Shown here: positions 43,097 to 52,751 of the stretch, in pieces
Layout of the letters: every line of letters begins with the position of its first letter
Numbering within the stretch: position 1 is the first letter of the stretch
NCBI GenBank assembly: GCA_016930915.1
Contig: JAFGFU010000037.1
Location: 1 to 64,000, forward strand
Origin: Campylobacterales bacterium
Lineage (GTDB): Bacteria > Campylobacterota > Campylobacteria > Campylobacterales > Sulfurospirillaceae
Direction of reading: 5' to 3'
Length of the DNA: 64,000 nucleotides
Position numbers and translations under genes: made by a program
Notes under the pieces: generated by a model
Databases searched by the model: none
Told to the model about the DNA's origin: nothing
What the model saw: only the letters and a program-made list of their open reading frames with translations

Positions 43097-43767
43097 AAAC
43101 AAATCACTCCTGCAAAACGCCCTGTAATTTTCTCTCTTCGATACGAAAAATAGCTTTCATGACAGCATGTACACAAAGAAGAAACATTCAGATGTTCAGG
43201 TAAAACACCCTGCTCTAAAAAGGCTTTGTAATTATACGTTTGAAGGTTCAAAAAGAGGCGTTCATTCTTTACATGTAAAAAGCCCTCAAAGCCTTCACTC
43301 ACCTCTTGCCCTACTTCGTAACAACACGCCCCAATACTAGGTCCCATAAAAATCTGCACAGAAGAAGCACGTGTTCCAAACGCTTCTTCCATCGCGTCCA
43401 AGCACTTCACGCCAATACCCAGTCTGCTTCCTTCTCGCCCCGCATGTGCTACACCTATGGCTTCATGCACCGCATCGTAAAACAAAATGGGAACACAATC
43501 AGCGACCATGACCGCGAGCGCTATTCCTTTTTGGTTCGTGATCATCGCATCACATGTAGGCGTTTGTTCCGATTCTTCAATATGCACAATCCTATCGCCA
43601 TGCACCTGCTCCATAAACACAACCACACGCACACCCATTTGCTTGCGTAAAATTTCTCGATTGGCTTTTACATGTAAAGAATTGTCGGTGACATGGAACG
43701 CTAAATTAAGGCTCGAAAATGCCCCTTCACTCACACCCCCAAAACGATTGGTAAAAAGATAGCGCAT
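43093..43767 (-). CDS. pgeF: peptidoglycan editing factor PgeF (YfiH/laccase-domain family)
   Basis: A 224-residue protein of the YfiH family, known as a purine nucleoside-processing fold and in E. coli as a factor keeping wrong residues out of the peptidoglycan stem. Seen: MRYLFTNRFGGVSEGAFSSL, FMEQVHGDRIVHI (metal His), TCDAMITNQKGIALAVMVAD, CVPILFYD, GVAHAGREGSRLGI (metal His), MGPSIGACCYEVG and CTCCHESYFSYRREKITGR. All three metal-site segments are present. ATG 43767 overlaps the ribE stop (TAATG). Two palindrome copies (43269, FLHVKNE; 43668, SLHVKAN) lie in this one gene, 400 bases apart. Confidence 0.88.
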   Translation of the reverse strand: MRYLFTNRFGGVSEGAFSSLNLAFHVTDNSLHVKANREILRKQMGVRVVVFMEQVHGDRIVHIEESEQTPTCDAMITNQKGIALAVMVADCVPILFYDAVHEAIGVAHAGREGSRLGIGVKCLDAMEEAFGTRASSVQIFMGPSIGACCYEVGQEVSEGFEGFLHVKNERLFLNLQTYNYKAFLEQGVLPEHLNVSSLCTCCHESYFSYRREKITGRFAGVICL

Positions 43768-44375
43768 TAATACGTCGCCATAATGCGATCCACCCCATTC
43801 CAATCCAACGCCTCTTTTTTGTGAAACATATGGTAAAGATAGCGTGCGAACATATCCGTCTCAACATTGACTCTACGTCCTACTTTATACGAAGCAATCA
43901 ATGTTTTTTCAAGTGTATGCGGAATAATGGTCAAACGAAATCCCTCTTTCATCACATCATTCACCGTTAAACTCACCCCATCAATACTCACACTCCCTTT
44001 GGGAATCACAAACGTAAGCGAAGCTTTGGGAATAGAGACTTCAATATCTAAGCCATTTTCTCTTTGGTTGAGCTTCTCTATCACCCCCACACAATCCACA
44101 TGCCCCTGAACCATATGTCCATCAAGCCTATCGCCAAGTGCAAGAGCTGGTTCCATATGCACTTTGCCTTTGAGGTTTTCTAACGCCAAAAGTGAGCGAC
44201 TCTCCAAAGAGAGCTCCACGCTAAAGCCACCTTCAAAGAGTTCAATCACCGTTAAACACGCTCCATTAATCGCGATACTATCACCGATGGCTGGTTTGTA
44301 TGTTGCACGAAGGGTTAAAATATTATTTGCATAACTCACCACTTCTGCAAACTCTCGAATTAATCCTGTAAACAT
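43767..44375 (-). CDS. ribE: riboflavin synthase alpha subunit
   Basis: A 202-residue two-barrel enzyme dismutating two lumazines to riboflavin. Seen: MFTGLIREFAEVV at the start, INGACLTVIELFEGGFSVEL, SLESRSLLALENLKG, HMVQGHVDCVGVI, and a second repeat SIDGVSLTVNDVMKEGF with VNVETDMFARYLYHM. Both lumazine sites are complete. I use ATG 44375, with AAAGGG eight bases upstream; an ATG two codons earlier is less well placed. It is not clustered with other rib genes here but is coupled to pgeF. Confidence 0.95.
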   Translation of the reverse strand: MFTGLIREFAEVVSYANNILTLRATYKPAIGDSIAINGACLTVIELFEGGFSVELSLESRSLLALENLKGKVHMEPALALGDRLDGHMVQGHVDCVGVIEKLNQRENGLDIEVSIPKASLTFVIPKGSVSIDGVSLTVNDVMKEGFRLTIIPHTLEKTLIASYKVGRRVNVETDMFARYLYHMFHKKEALDWNGVDRIMATY

Positions 44376-44488
44376 AAGCACCCTTTATAATTTAAGAAGT
44401 ATTATATCGTGTTTAAAATTGAGAACTCCTAAGAAGGCAAATACCCTAAAAAAGGCTCTTTAAAAAGTTTTACTTAACATTATTAGTG

Positions 44489-44494
44489 TATACT
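44489..44494 (+). promoter_or_regulatory. -10 element of the chemoreceptor gene
   Basis: TATACT preceded by GTG (extended -10), 27 bases before the ATG at 44522, with AAGGAG between. A sigma-28 consensus is not apparent. Confidence 0.5.
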
Positions 44495-44521
44495 TTTTGT
44501 AGTAAAAGCAAGGAGCATACG

Positions 44522-46474
44522 ATGCAACAGTGGTCCATTTCAAAAAAAATTTACATTCCTCTTTTTGGAAGTATTTTTATTGGTTTTATCCTTATTCTTA
44601 TTTTCTCTTATAGTAGTATTAAGGGCATTGAAAAAGATGTCTATCAAAGTGAACAAGAGAGCTTAAAAGTTTATACCAAAAATCAACTCGATGCCCAGTA
44701 CGATATTGCCCTTACCAATGCCATTACCATTGCATCGAACTACTACGTTATGCAAGCACTCATCAATCAAGACCGCACCATAGCGATGAAAGGGCTTAAA
44801 GAGCTCATCACTCTTTATAAAGAGCAAACCACCTATAAAGAAGCACAAATTCACATTCACACGCACGATATTAAAAGTTTTTTGAGAGAATGGATGCCCA
44901 ATAAATTTGGTGATGACCTCTCAAGTTTTCGTCCAACCATCAAAAAAGTCAAAGAGAGTAGAAAACCACTCAAAGCCATTGAAATGGGCGTTGCAGGGAT
45001 GTCTTTACGTGGGGTTGCGCCTGTGCTTAGAGAAGGAGAATACATAGGTTCGGTTGAATTTATTAACTCCTTTGATGCCATTGTGGAAAATGCCAAGAAA
45101 GATTTAGGGGCTAGTGTCATGTTTCTCACGGACAAAAAACTCTTAAACCTCAGCGCAGGAGCCAAAAATGCCCTTCTTGCAAAAGATACGGCTCTCTCTC
45201 AGAAAAAAGAGATCAGCAATATGAAACTTTTTGACGAAATTAAAACATTAAACCTCTCTTCTATGGGTTCACATTTTTTAACACCAACGTACTTCATTGT
45301 CAGAGAAGAGCTCCTCTCTTTTGATGGAACACGTGTGGGTGAAGTTCTTATTGCTAAGGAGCTAGAAGCTGTTAAAGCGGTTGTGCATGAAGCACAATAT
45401 ATTTTGATTAAACAGCTTATCATTATGGGTCTTATTACCGCATTGATTATGGGTATGCTCATTCTCGCTTTGAAAAAAATGGTCATTAATCCTATTCAAG
45501 AACTAAAAGTAAGAGCTGAAAATCTCTCCAGTGGCGATGGGGATTTAACCAAAAAAATGGAGATTAAAAGTGGTGATGAAATAGGACAAACTGCCAAAGC
45601 TTTTAACCTTTTTATTGATAAAGTACGCACAACCGTCACCCTTGCAAAATCTTCAAGCAGTGAAAATGCGTCCGTAGCCAATGAGCTTAGCTCCACTGCC
45701 TTAGAAGTTGGAAAACGTGCAGAGGAGACTTCCTCTATCGTTAATGAAACCAATCAAATGTCACGAAGCATTAAAGAAGAGCTTACCCTCTCCCTTCAAA
45801 AAGCACGTGAATCAGAAAAAGAGATTGGTACAGCACATTCAACACTCCTTAATGCCAAAAATGAAATTCTTAACATGGCAAATCAAGTACAATCCAATGC
45901 GCAAACAGAGATTCAACTTGCCCATCAAATTTCAAGGCTCAGTCAAGATGCTGATCAAGTCAAGGGTGTGCTTACAGTGATCTCTGATATTGCTGATCAA
46001 ACCAATCTTTTAGCGCTAAACGCTGCTATTGAAGCCGCACGAGCGGGAGAGCATGGCAGAGGATTTGCCGTGGTTGCGGATGAAGTGAGAAACTTAGCAG
46101 AACGTACCCAAAAAAGTTTAACAGAAATTAATGCAACCATTAATGTCATTGTACAAGCCATTAATGATGCCAGTGAGCATATGAACAGTAACTCACAAAG
46201 CATGGAAAAACTGACACAGATTGCAGAAGATGTTGAAAAAAATATTAATGAAACAACACGCATTATGGATAACGCAACGCTTTCAAGCGAACACACCGTA
46301 CAAGATTACCTCAAAACAGGCCAAAAAATTGATGCCATTGTTCTTAAAATTGAAGAAATTAATACGATTACACTGAGCAATACCCGTAGCATGGAAGAAG
46401 TCAGCGGAGCAACGGATCATTTAAGCGGTTTAACGGAAAAACTCAACACCGTTTTAGGTAATTTTAGAACCTAA
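44522..46474 (+). CDS. methyl-accepting chemotaxis protein with Cache-type sensor
   Basis: A 650-residue receptor: membrane helix at about residues 10-32, a periplasmic Cache-type domain at about 33-295 ([40 protein letters not shown]), a second helix near 300-320, a HAMP domain ([20 protein letters not shown]), then a long coiled-coil signalling domain with the tip [20 protein letters not shown] followed by [25 protein letters not shown]. Ligand unknown. No CheR-docking pentapeptide at the C-terminus. ATG 44522 follows AAGGAG; the frame upstream has no ribosome site. No palindrome copy lies in its 1.95 kb. Confidence 0.93.
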   Translation: MQQWSISKKIYIPLFGSIFIGFILILIFSYSSIKGIEKDVYQSEQESLKVYTKNQLDAQYDIALTNAITIASNYYVMQALINQDRTIAMKGLKELITLYKEQTTYKEAQIHIHTHDIKSFLREWMPNKFGDDLSSFRPTIKKVKESRKPLKAIEMGVAGMSLRGVAPVLREGEYIGSVEFINSFDAIVENAKKDLGASVMFLTDKKLLNLSAGAKNALLAKDTALSQKKEISNMKLFDEIKTLNLSSMGSHFLTPTYFIVREELLSFDGTRVGEVLIAKELEAVKAVVHEAQYILIKQLIIMGLITALIMGMLILALKKMVINPIQELKVRAENLSSGDGDLTKKMEIKSGDEIGQTAKAFNLFIDKVRTTVTLAKSSSSENASVANELSSTALEVGKRAEETSSIVNETNQMSRSIKEELTLSLQKARESEKEIGTAHSTLLNAKNEILNMANQVQSNAQTEIQLAHQISRLSQDADQVKGVLTVISDIADQTNLLALNAAIEAARAGEHGRGFAVVADEVRNLAERTQKSLTEINATINVIVQAINDASEHMNSNSQSMEKLTQIAEDVEKNINETTRIMDNATLSSEHTVQDYLKTGQKIDAIVLKIEEINTITLSNTRSMEEVSGATDHLSGLTEKLNTVLGNFRT

Positions 46475-46480
46475 CAATCA

Positions 46481-46510
46481 ACATAGGAGTTTAACAGACT
46501 CCTATGTTTT
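46481..46510 (+). terminator. terminator of the chemoreceptor gene, overlapping the pxpC end
   Basis: Arms ACATAGGAGT (46481-46490) and ACTCCTATGT (46498-46507) form a perfect 10-bp stem with a 7-base loop followed by TTTT. The right half lies inside the last codons of pxpC on the other strand (stop at 46491-46493). Confidence 0.8.
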
Positions 46511-47423
46511 TAAAAAAATCATAAAATGTGTATGTCGCACGATACGCTTCGTCTAATGTAACCTCACAAAAACGAACCTTTCCACCTGTTTTGAGTTGTG
46601 CCAACTTAAAACAATCTACCCCAATAACTGAGCCAATTTTAGGATAACCACCAATGGTTTGACGCTCTTTTAAAAGTACAATGGGCTCACCATGACTAGG
46701 GATTTGAACCGCCCCATAACAAATAGGCTCAGAGAGAATTCCCGTCACACTTGGCACTATTTTTTCACCGCTTAAACGGTATCCCATTCTATCGCCCTCA
46801 CCTTTAAACGTATAGGTACTTCCAAAAAAAAGCCTTTGCGCTTCTGCATCAAAGCGTTCTTCTTGATACCCTTTGAGCAAACGAACCGTAATTTCTTCAG
46901 GATAGCTTGGGACAAATGCTTCTTGTATCTTTCGTTTTTCCCCTACGTTTTGATGTGCTAAGACCAATAAAAAATCACCCACCTTAAGTTTTCGCCCTTC
47001 AATGCCTCCTAATCCCTCTTTAAGACTGGTCGAAAAACTCCCATAGGCATAAGGCGTTTGAAATCCACCCTCTACCGCAAGATAAGCAAATTGTGCATCA
47101 CTGGCAAAAGAGAAATGCAACACATCCCCTTTTTGAAGTGTATGGGTTTGCCACAACGCTAACACTTTTTCTTTGCAGGTAATTTGCATATTTGCACCAC
47201 ATATCGCAATACGCATCACACCCTGTGCTTCCAAAACGACTCCGCCAATAGCAATTTCAAGAGCAGGCGTGTTAAACGTATTTCCTACGAGCATATTGGC
47301 ATACCCAAATGCCAACTCGTCCATTGCACCACTTTGCGTGAGTCCAATATCGCTCAAACCCTGACGACCTACGTCTTGAATAGAGCTTTGAATACCACCA
47401 TTTTGCACTAAGAAGCCATTCAT
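46491..47423 (-). CDS. pxpC: 5-oxoprolinase subunit C (biotin-dependent carboxyltransferase-like)
   Basis: A 310-residue protein of the KipA/PxpC family. With PxpA and PxpB it forms an ATP-dependent 5-oxoprolinase returning pyroglutamate to glutamate. Seen: GIQSSIQDVGRQGLSDIGLT near the N-terminus, GAMDELAFGYANMLVGN, TSLKEGLGGIEGRKLKVGD, and GDRMGYRLSGEKI. The last part has PICYGAVQIPSHGEPIVLLK followed by GGYPKIGSVI. ATGA overlap with pxpB. Length fits. Confidence 0.9.
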   Translation of the reverse strand: MNGFLVQNGGIQSSIQDVGRQGLSDIGLTQSGAMDELAFGYANMLVGNTFNTPALEIAIGGVVLEAQGVMRIAICGANMQITCKEKVLALWQTHTLQKGDVLHFSFASDAQFAYLAVEGGFQTPYAYGSFSTSLKEGLGGIEGRKLKVGDFLLVLAHQNVGEKRKIQEAFVPSYPEEITVRLLKGYQEERFDAEAQRLFFGSTYTFKGEGDRMGYRLSGEKIVPSVTGILSEPICYGAVQIPSHGEPIVLLKERQTIGGYPKIGSVIGVDCFKLAQLKTGGKVRFCEVTLDEAYRATYTFYDFFKNIGVC

Positions 47424-48103
47424 AATTCGCCCCCTAGCTTTAAAAACATCTCTTTAGAAATCGGCTCAAAACGTACACTATCACCAACATGTAAAAGAGA
47501 AAGACCTTTATACGTAGCATCAAACATTGCCGTAGGGGTTCGACCTAATACTTTCCATCCACCAGGACTTTGAGCTGGATAAACAGCTGTTTGTCTATCT
47601 GCAATGGCAACACTCCCCTTAGGAACAGCTTTTCGAGGATTCGCTAAGCGTGCCGTAGCCAAACGAGCATCAATTTCGCCCAAATACGCAAAACCAGGCG
47701 CAAACCCAATGGCATACACGCTGTATATACTCTTTACATGTAAAGCAATAATCTCCTCCACACTCAACCCTTTTTCCTCACACAAAAGCTCCAAGTCAAG
47801 CCCTGCATCTAAGCCATAGTACACAGGAATCGTCACAATGTTTGAGGCATGTTCTAAAAGCGTATTGGCATGCGATAAAATGGATTCTATCCGCTCGCAT
47901 GCGCCATCAAACGTCAAAGAGAGAACATCATACACCACCATTAACGATGCATACGAAGGAATTAATTCATAAAAACCTTCCACCTTCGCCTCTTTTAATG
48001 CGTGATACGCTTTTTGAACCTCTTTTGAAACCACAGGGTCTATACTCTCTCCAAAATAAAGAATTACCGAAGACTCTGAGGCAATTTTATAGACACGTTT
48101 CAC
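47420..48103 (-). CDS. pxpB: 5-oxoprolinase subunit B
   Basis: A 227-residue KipI/PxpB protein. Seen: VILYFGESIDPVVSKEVQKA at the start, VTIPVYYGLDAGLDLELL, IALHVKSIYSVYAIGFAPGF then AYLGEIDARLATARLANPRK, and the late PKGSVAIADRQTAVYPAQSP then GGWKVLGRTP. These match the cyclophilin-like subunit of 5-oxoprolinase. GTG start at 48103 in a GTGA overlap with pxpA. The palindrome at 47734 encodes ALHVKS, in a segment where family members have variable residues ahead of the conserved GFAPGF. Confidence 0.9.
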   Translation of the reverse strand: MKRVYKIASESSVILYFGESIDPVVSKEVQKAYHALKEAKVEGFYELIPSYASLMVVYDVLSLTFDGACERIESILSHANTLLEHASNIVTIPVYYGLDAGLDLELLCEEKGLSVEEIIALHVKSIYSVYAIGFAPGFAYLGEIDARLATARLANPRKAVPKGSVAIADRQTAVYPAQSPGGWKVLGRTPTAMFDATYKGLSLLHVGDSVRFEPISKEMFLKLGGEL

Positions 48104-48828
48104 ATATTTTTCCTCAGCATTTCAACCAAAGCTATCGCTTCTTCATTATCACCATGCACACACAACGTATCAGCTCTAAGCGCAATTTTTTTACCCGAAA
48201 TCGTCTCTAACACACCCTCTTTTTGCAAAAGTTTTAAACGCTCAATGACAGCATAAACATCATGAATGACTGCCCCTTGTTGATTGCGAGGCACTAAAAA
48301 TCCCTCATCATCATACGCTCTATCGGCAAAGACTTCGTATAAAAGTTCCAATCCCAATCCTTTAGCAATCGCCTCCTCTTTACGTGTATCCATTTTTGAG
48401 AGAATCATTAATTTCAAATGAGGATTCACACGCGAAACAGCTGTAGCAACTGCTTTAAAAATACGTTCATCTTTCATCATATCATTATAAAGTCCCCCAT
48501 GCGGTTTCACATAAGAGAGTGTTGCTTGATTGGCCGTAACAAAGCCTTGAAGGGCGCCTATTTGATAAATCACCATAGCCTCTATCTCTTCAAGAGAACA
48601 TGCCATACTGCGTCTTCCAAATCCAACCAAATCAGGATAGGCAGGATGCGCACCAATGTCTACACCATGTTTCAATGCCAATTTAACGGATTTTTCCATA
48701 ATCAAAGGATCACCCGCATGAAACCCACACGCAAAATTTGCCATATCAACATAGGGCATAATGGCTTCATCAAGTCCCATCTTCCACGAACCAAAACTCT
48801 CCCCTGCATCACAATTTAACAAAATCAT
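48100..48828 (-). CDS. pxpA: 5-oxoprolinase subunit A (LamB/YcsF family)
   Basis: A 242-residue deacetylase-like barrel protein. Seen: LLNCDAGESFGSWKMGLDEA, YVDMANFACGFHAGDPLIME, GVDIGAHPAYPDLVGFGRRS, YVKPHGGLYNDMM and EVFADRAYDDEGFLVPRNQQ, all family landmarks with metal-binding Asp and His. I chose ATG 48828, with GAAAGGAT nine bases upstream; a longer in-frame version lacks this. It starts the pxpABC unit, which points to use or repair of pyroglutamate. It diverges from mnmG across a 170-base spacer. Confidence 0.92.
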   Translation of the reverse strand: MILLNCDAGESFGSWKMGLDEAIMPYVDMANFACGFHAGDPLIMEKSVKLALKHGVDIGAHPAYPDLVGFGRRSMACSLEEIEAMVIYQIGALQGFVTANQATLSYVKPHGGLYNDMMKDERIFKAVATAVSRVNPHLKLMILSKMDTRKEEAIAKGLGLELLYEVFADRAYDDEGFLVPRNQQGAVIHDVYAVIERLKLLQKEGVLETISGKKIALRADTLCVHGDNEEAIALVEMLRKNM

Positions 48829-48998
48829 CGTGCTATCCTTTCTCAAATGTTTAGACATTTTAATAAAGAATCTTACCACAAAACAAAACGCTCTCTAGGC
48901 TTAATTCTTCATCATTACTCTTTACATGTAAAGATTTAAAAACGTTATTCATAGTATAATGAGTTAAATTTATGAAGACAATGAAGGTAGCAATAATT
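48829..48998. promoter_or_regulatory. pxpA-mnmG divergent spacer with palindrome copy and mnmG -10
   Basis: A full CTTTACATGTAAAG copy lies at 48920-48933. TATAAT at 48955-48960 is a good -10 for mnmG, 38 bases before its ATG. The palindrome is 21 bases upstream of that hexamer, about where a regulator or the -35 region would sit. Otherwise nothing specific is seen. Confidence 0.5.
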
Positions 48999-50873
48999 AT
49001 GAAATATGATGTGATTGTAATTGGTGGTGGACATGCAGGTATTGAGGCATCTTTGGCCTCTGCGAGATTGGGAAATAAAACCCTTCTCATCTCTATTTTA
49101 GCAGAGCAAATTGGAGCAGCAAGTTGTAATCCTGCCATTGGTGGACTTGCCAAAGGGCATTTGGTAAAAGAAATTGACGCACTCGGTGGTCAAATGGCGC
49201 TTGCCACAGACAATGCAGGTATTCAATTTCGTACCCTCAACCTTTCCAAAGGTCCAGCGGTACGTGGAAGCCGTGCACAAATTGATATGGACAGATACCG
49301 CATTTACATGCGTACCATCGTTTTAAACACTGAAAATCTTTACGTGGCACAAGAGATGGCAGAACAACTTGTCACACAAGAAGGTAAAGTCACCGGAGTT
49401 ATCACCCAACTTGGAAATCACTATCATGCAAAAAAAGTTATTTTGACCACAGGAACATTTTTGCAAGGGCTCATTCACATTGGTGAATTTCAACAACAAG
49501 CAGGTAGAGTGGGTGAATTTCCTTCTATCACGCTCTCTTCTTCCATCAAAGCACTGGGTATTACCATGGGGCGTTTAAAGACTGGAACGTGTGCAAGGAT
49601 TGATGCAAAAAGTATCGATTTTTCAAAAATGGAGATTCAACCAGGCGATGAAAATCCACTCCCTTTTAGTTTCAGAACGAAACGTGAAACGTTTAAACCT
49701 TTTCAACTGCCGTGCTACATTACTTATACTAATGAAGAGACCCATACGGTTATCGAAAGTAACTTTCATCGTGCGCCTCTTTTTACAGGTCAAATTGAGG
49801 GTATTGGCCCTCGCTATTGTCCGAGCATTGAAGATAAGATTAACCGCTTTCGTGATAAAGAGCGTCACCATCTTTTTATTGAACCACAAACACGAGAAGC
49901 CACAGAATATTACATCAATGGATTTGCGACCTCTCTACCAACAGACACCCAACTAGGGATGATTCACTCTGTTGAGGGTATGGAAAATGCCAAAATTGTT
50001 CGCTATGGCTATGCCATTGAATACGACTATGTTGACCCAACCGAACTTAAACATTCGCTTGAAACCAAAAAGGTTGAGGGACTTTACTGCGCTGGACAAA
50101 TCAATGGCACCACAGGCTATGAAGAAGCGGCGGCACAAGGTTTAATGGCAGGAATTAATGCTTCTTTGAGTTTAAGAGATGAAGAACCGCTTATTTTTAG
50201 ACGTGATGAAGCGTACATTGGTGTCTTAATTGATGACTTGGTTACCAAAGGAACTAAAGAGCCTTACCGTATGTTTACCTCTCGTGCAGAATACCGTTTA
50301 TTGCTTCGAGAAGACAATGCTGATTTGCGATTAATGCCTTATGGGTATAAATTAGGTTTAATTGACGAACAAACCCATGAACGTATGGTTAAAAAACAGT
50401 TACAACTTAATGAAGGATTGAGCTTTCTTGAAGAGACTTCTTTAACACCATCCAATGAAAATAATGCCTTTTTAGCGAGTATTGGCGAAGAGAAAATTAC
50501 CGATAAAGTCTCCTTACAAAAAATTGTTGCACGTTCAGAATTTAGCATTGAAAAATTAGAAAAACTTGCTCCTTTAGTCAAAGAGTTTAGTGAAGAAGCA
50601 AAAGAGCAAATTTTAGTTGAAGCAAAATATAAAAATTACATTTTAAAACAAAAAGATCAAATTGATACAATGAAAGAAATGATAGACGTTAAAATTCCAC
50701 CAATGATGGATTTTAGCTCTATTTCAGGACTCAGCAACGAAGTAGTAGAAAAACTACAACGCTTTAATCCACCAACACTTTTTGCTGCCAGTGAGATTAG
50801 TGGCATCACCCCTGCGGCATTAGATATTTTGCATGTTTATATCAAAATTTTTAATAAAAAAAATAAATTTTGA
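48999..50873 (+). CDS. mnmG: tRNA uridine-5-carboxymethylaminomethyl modification enzyme MnmG
   Basis: A 624-residue FAD protein which with MnmE modifies U34 of several tRNAs. Seen: [20 protein letters not shown] at the start, [20 protein letters not shown] with the conserved Cys, [80 protein letters not shown] and [14 protein letters not shown]. The C-terminal helical part ends in [13 protein letters not shown] use ATG 48999, the family start, with AAGGT ten bases upstream. No palindrome copy lies in the 1.9-kb gene. Confidence 0.95.
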   Translation: MKYDVIVIGGGHAGIEASLASARLGNKTLLISILAEQIGAASCNPAIGGLAKGHLVKEIDALGGQMALATDNAGIQFRTLNLSKGPAVRGSRAQIDMDRYRIYMRTIVLNTENLYVAQEMAEQLVTQEGKVTGVITQLGNHYHAKKVILTTGTFLQGLIHIGEFQQQAGRVGEFPSITLSSSIKALGITMGRLKTGTCARIDAKSIDFSKMEIQPGDENPLPFSFRTKRETFKPFQLPCYITYTNEETHTVIESNFHRAPLFTGQIEGIGPRYCPSIEDKINRFRDKERHHLFIEPQTREATEYYINGFATSLPTDTQLGMIHSVEGMENAKIVRYGYAIEYDYVDPTELKHSLETKKVEGLYCAGQINGTTGYEEAAAQGLMAGINASLSLRDEEPLIFRRDEAYIGVLIDDLVTKGTKEPYRMFTSRAEYRLLLREDNADLRLMPYGYKLGLIDEQTHERMVKKQLQLNEGLSFLEETSLTPSNENNAFLASIGEEKITDKVSLQKIVARSEFSIEKLEKLAPLVKEFSEEAKEQILVEAKYKNYILKQKDQIDTMKEMIDVKIPPMMDFSSISGLSNEVVEKLQRFNPPTLFAASEISGITPAALDILHVYIKIFNKKNKF

Positions 50874-50976
50874 CAAAAAATTGACGCAAATTTAATACAA
50901 TTGACATACGTCATAGATTCTTAATAATTTATGAGATAAAATTGTCACAAATTAATCTACACGAAAGGAATAAGGG
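50874..50976 (+). promoter_or_regulatory. petABC promoter with TTGACA box and Crp/Fnr-like palindrome
   Basis: TTGACA at 50901-50906 with an AT-rich TAATAATT at 50922-50929 makes an unusually classical promoter for this window. The -35 hexamer is part of TTGACATACGTCAT (50901-50914), whose arms TGAC/GTCA are inverted around ATAC, similar in form to Crp/Fnr-family sites (TTGAN6TCAA). A protein bound there would sit on the -35 region. A GAAAGGAATAAGG ribosome site precedes the petA ATG. Confidence 0.45.
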
Positions 50977-51483
50977 ATGGCTGTTGAACAAAACAGACGC
51001 GATTTTATTGGCATGGCATTGGGCGGTGTCACGGCTGTCGGCGGGGTCATAGCACTAGGAGCTATGAAAAAAACATGGGATCCACTTCCCAGCGTACAAT
51101 CTGCTGGATTTATTACAGTGGACCTCTCACCGATGCAAGAGGGAGAGCTAAAAACACTTCAATGGAGAGGAAAACCCATCTTCGTTTTGAAGAAGACCGC
51201 AGAGATGAAAAAAAATGAAAATCGTGATGTAGTGGCTGGAGACAAAAACTATACAGTAATCATTGGTCTTTGTACCCACTTAGGATGTATCCCAACATGG
51301 GTTCCTTCCAAAAAAGAGTTTCTATGTGCCTGTCACGGTGGCGTCTTTGATGCCAGCGGTATTAACACATTTGGACCACCACCCCGTCCTATGGATATTC
51401 CTCCTTTTAAAATCGATGGCGAGAAGCTCGTTCTCGGTGAAGAAGGACCAGAATATAAAAAATTAACCGCTAAAAAAGCATAA
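50977..51483 (+). CDS. petA: ubiquinol/menaquinol-cytochrome c reductase Rieske subunit
   Basis: A 168-residue iron-sulfur protein. Seen: an N-terminal Tat-like signal anchor (NRRDFIGMALGGVTAVGGVI) that remains as the membrane helix, and the cluster-binding pair CTHLGCIPTW and CACHGGVFD (two Cys and two His), followed by the GPPPRPM proline loop. It takes electrons from quinol in the bc1 complex and moves them to the cytochrome c1 subunit. First of three genes, 11 bases before petB. Confidence 0.95.
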   Translation: MAVEQNRRDFIGMALGGVTAVGGVIALGAMKKTWDPLPSVQSAGFITVDLSPMQEGELKTLQWRGKPIFVLKKTAEMKKNENRDVVAGDKNYTVIIGLCTHLGCIPTWVPSKKEFLCACHGGVFDASGINTFGPPPRPMDIPPFKIDGEKLVLGEEGPEYKKLTAKKA

Positions 51484-51494
51484 AGGAGGCAGTC

Positions 51495-52751
51495 ATGGCA
51501 GAGATTAGAAAAGCAGATGGGCTTGTTGATTGGCTCGACCAGCGTTTAGCGGTTAAAGCGTTTATTCGGGTAATGATGACAGAGTATTGGATTCCAAAAA
51601 ATATCAATTTTCTTTGGGCAATGGGTGTTGTATTGGTTGTACTGTTTAAAGTCTTGATTGTTTCAGGTATTTTTCTCTTAATGTACTACAAACCTGACAT
51701 TAACCTTGCGTTTGATAGCGTGAACTACACAATTATGCAAGAAGTAGAGTACGGCTGGCTTTGGAGACACATGCACGGTGTTGCAGCCTCTGCTATTTTC
51801 CTTGTCATTTATATTCATATGTTTACAGGTATCTATTATGGCTCTTATAAAAAAGGCCGTGAGATGATTTGGCTTACAGGTATGGCACTTTTTGGTCTCT
51901 TCTCAGCAGAAGCTTTTAGTGGGTACATGCTTCCATGGGGACAAATGAGCTACTGGGCAGCACAGGTTATTACCAATCTTTTTGGTGGTATTCCCTTTAT
52001 TGGTGAAGCACTGGTTATTTGGATTCGAGGTGACTTCTTAGTTGCAGATGCCACTTTAACACGTTTCTTTATGCTACACGTGCTTTTATTGCCATTAGCA
52101 ATTATTTTAGTGATTGCGATTCACTTCTACTCTTTACGTTTTCCTCACGTTAACAATCAAGAATCAGAAGAGCTTGATTTTGATGTGGAAGCGAAAAAAT
52201 ACTTAGACGGTAAAAAAGCTGAATCTAAAGTGGTTCCTTTTTGGCCAGTATTCCTCTCCAAAGATTTTTTTGTTGTAGGTGTTGCACTAACTATTTTCTT
52301 CTATTTAGTCTGTTACCACTTTGATTTTGCTATGGATCCCATTAACTTTGAACCGGCCAATACGATGAAAACACCTGCACATATTTATCCTGAGTGGTAC
52401 TTCTTGTGGAGTTATGAAGTGTTACGTGGCTTCTTCTTTGATATTGGTGGTATTGCGGCAATGGATATTGGTTTAGCAGCATTTGGGTTTGCCAATGTTA
52501 TTTTTATGCTTCTTCCATTTCTTGATAGAAATACAGACCATGTTGCACCTGCACACAGACGTCCAATGTTTTTTGTTTGGTTCTGGTTGTTACTCATTGA
52601 TATGATTGTGCTTACCGTTTATGGAAAATTACCTCCAACAGGGGCTAATGCATGGGTAGGTTTCTTTGCAGCATTAAGCTTTATTTTGCTCTTTGTTGCC
52701 CTACCAATTATTACAAAAATGGAAGCAAAATGTCAGGGAGGTTGTAAATGA
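51495..52751 (+). CDS. petB: cytochrome b subunit of the bc1 complex
   Basis: A 418-residue membrane protein with about eight helices and a fused cytochrome b form. Seen: heme-binding histidines in WRHMHGVAASAIF and IYIHMFTGIYYGSY (first helix pair), and FFMLHVLLLPLAIILV and IAIHFYSLRFPHV (second pair), GYMLPWGQMSYWAAQV, and the quinol-site PEWY in HIYPEWYFLWSYEVLRG. The tail KCQGGCK carries two cysteines. ATGA overlap with petC. AAGGAGGCAG gives a strong ribosome site. Confidence 0.96.
   Translation: MAEIRKADGLVDWLDQRLAVKAFIRVMMTEYWIPKNINFLWAMGVVLVVLFKVLIVSGIFLLMYYKPDINLAFDSVNYTIMQEVEYGWLWRHMHGVAASAIFLVIYIHMFTGIYYGSYKKGREMIWLTGMALFGLFSAEAFSGYMLPWGQMSYWAAQVITNLFGGIPFIGEALVIWIRGDFLVADATLTRFFMLHVLLLPLAIILVIAIHFYSLRFPHVNNQESEELDFDVEAKKYLDGKKAESKVVPFWPVFLSKDFFVVGVALTIFFYLVCYHFDFAMDPINFEPANTMKTPAHIYPEWYFLWSYEVLRGFFFDIGGIAAMDIGLAAFGFANVIFMLLPFLDRNTDHVAPAHRRPMFFVWFWLLLIDMIVLTVYGKLPPTGANAWVGFFAALSFILLFVALPIITKMEAKCQGGCK

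Noticed and set aside
43543-43562. CACATGTAGG in pgeF as another palindrome copy
   Set aside because: More than one mismatch from the core, within chance.
44522-46474. Many long reverse-strand frames under the chemoreceptor and other genes
   Set aside because: They mirror a strong forward gene with full domain structure, have no ribosome sites and no recognisable motifs.
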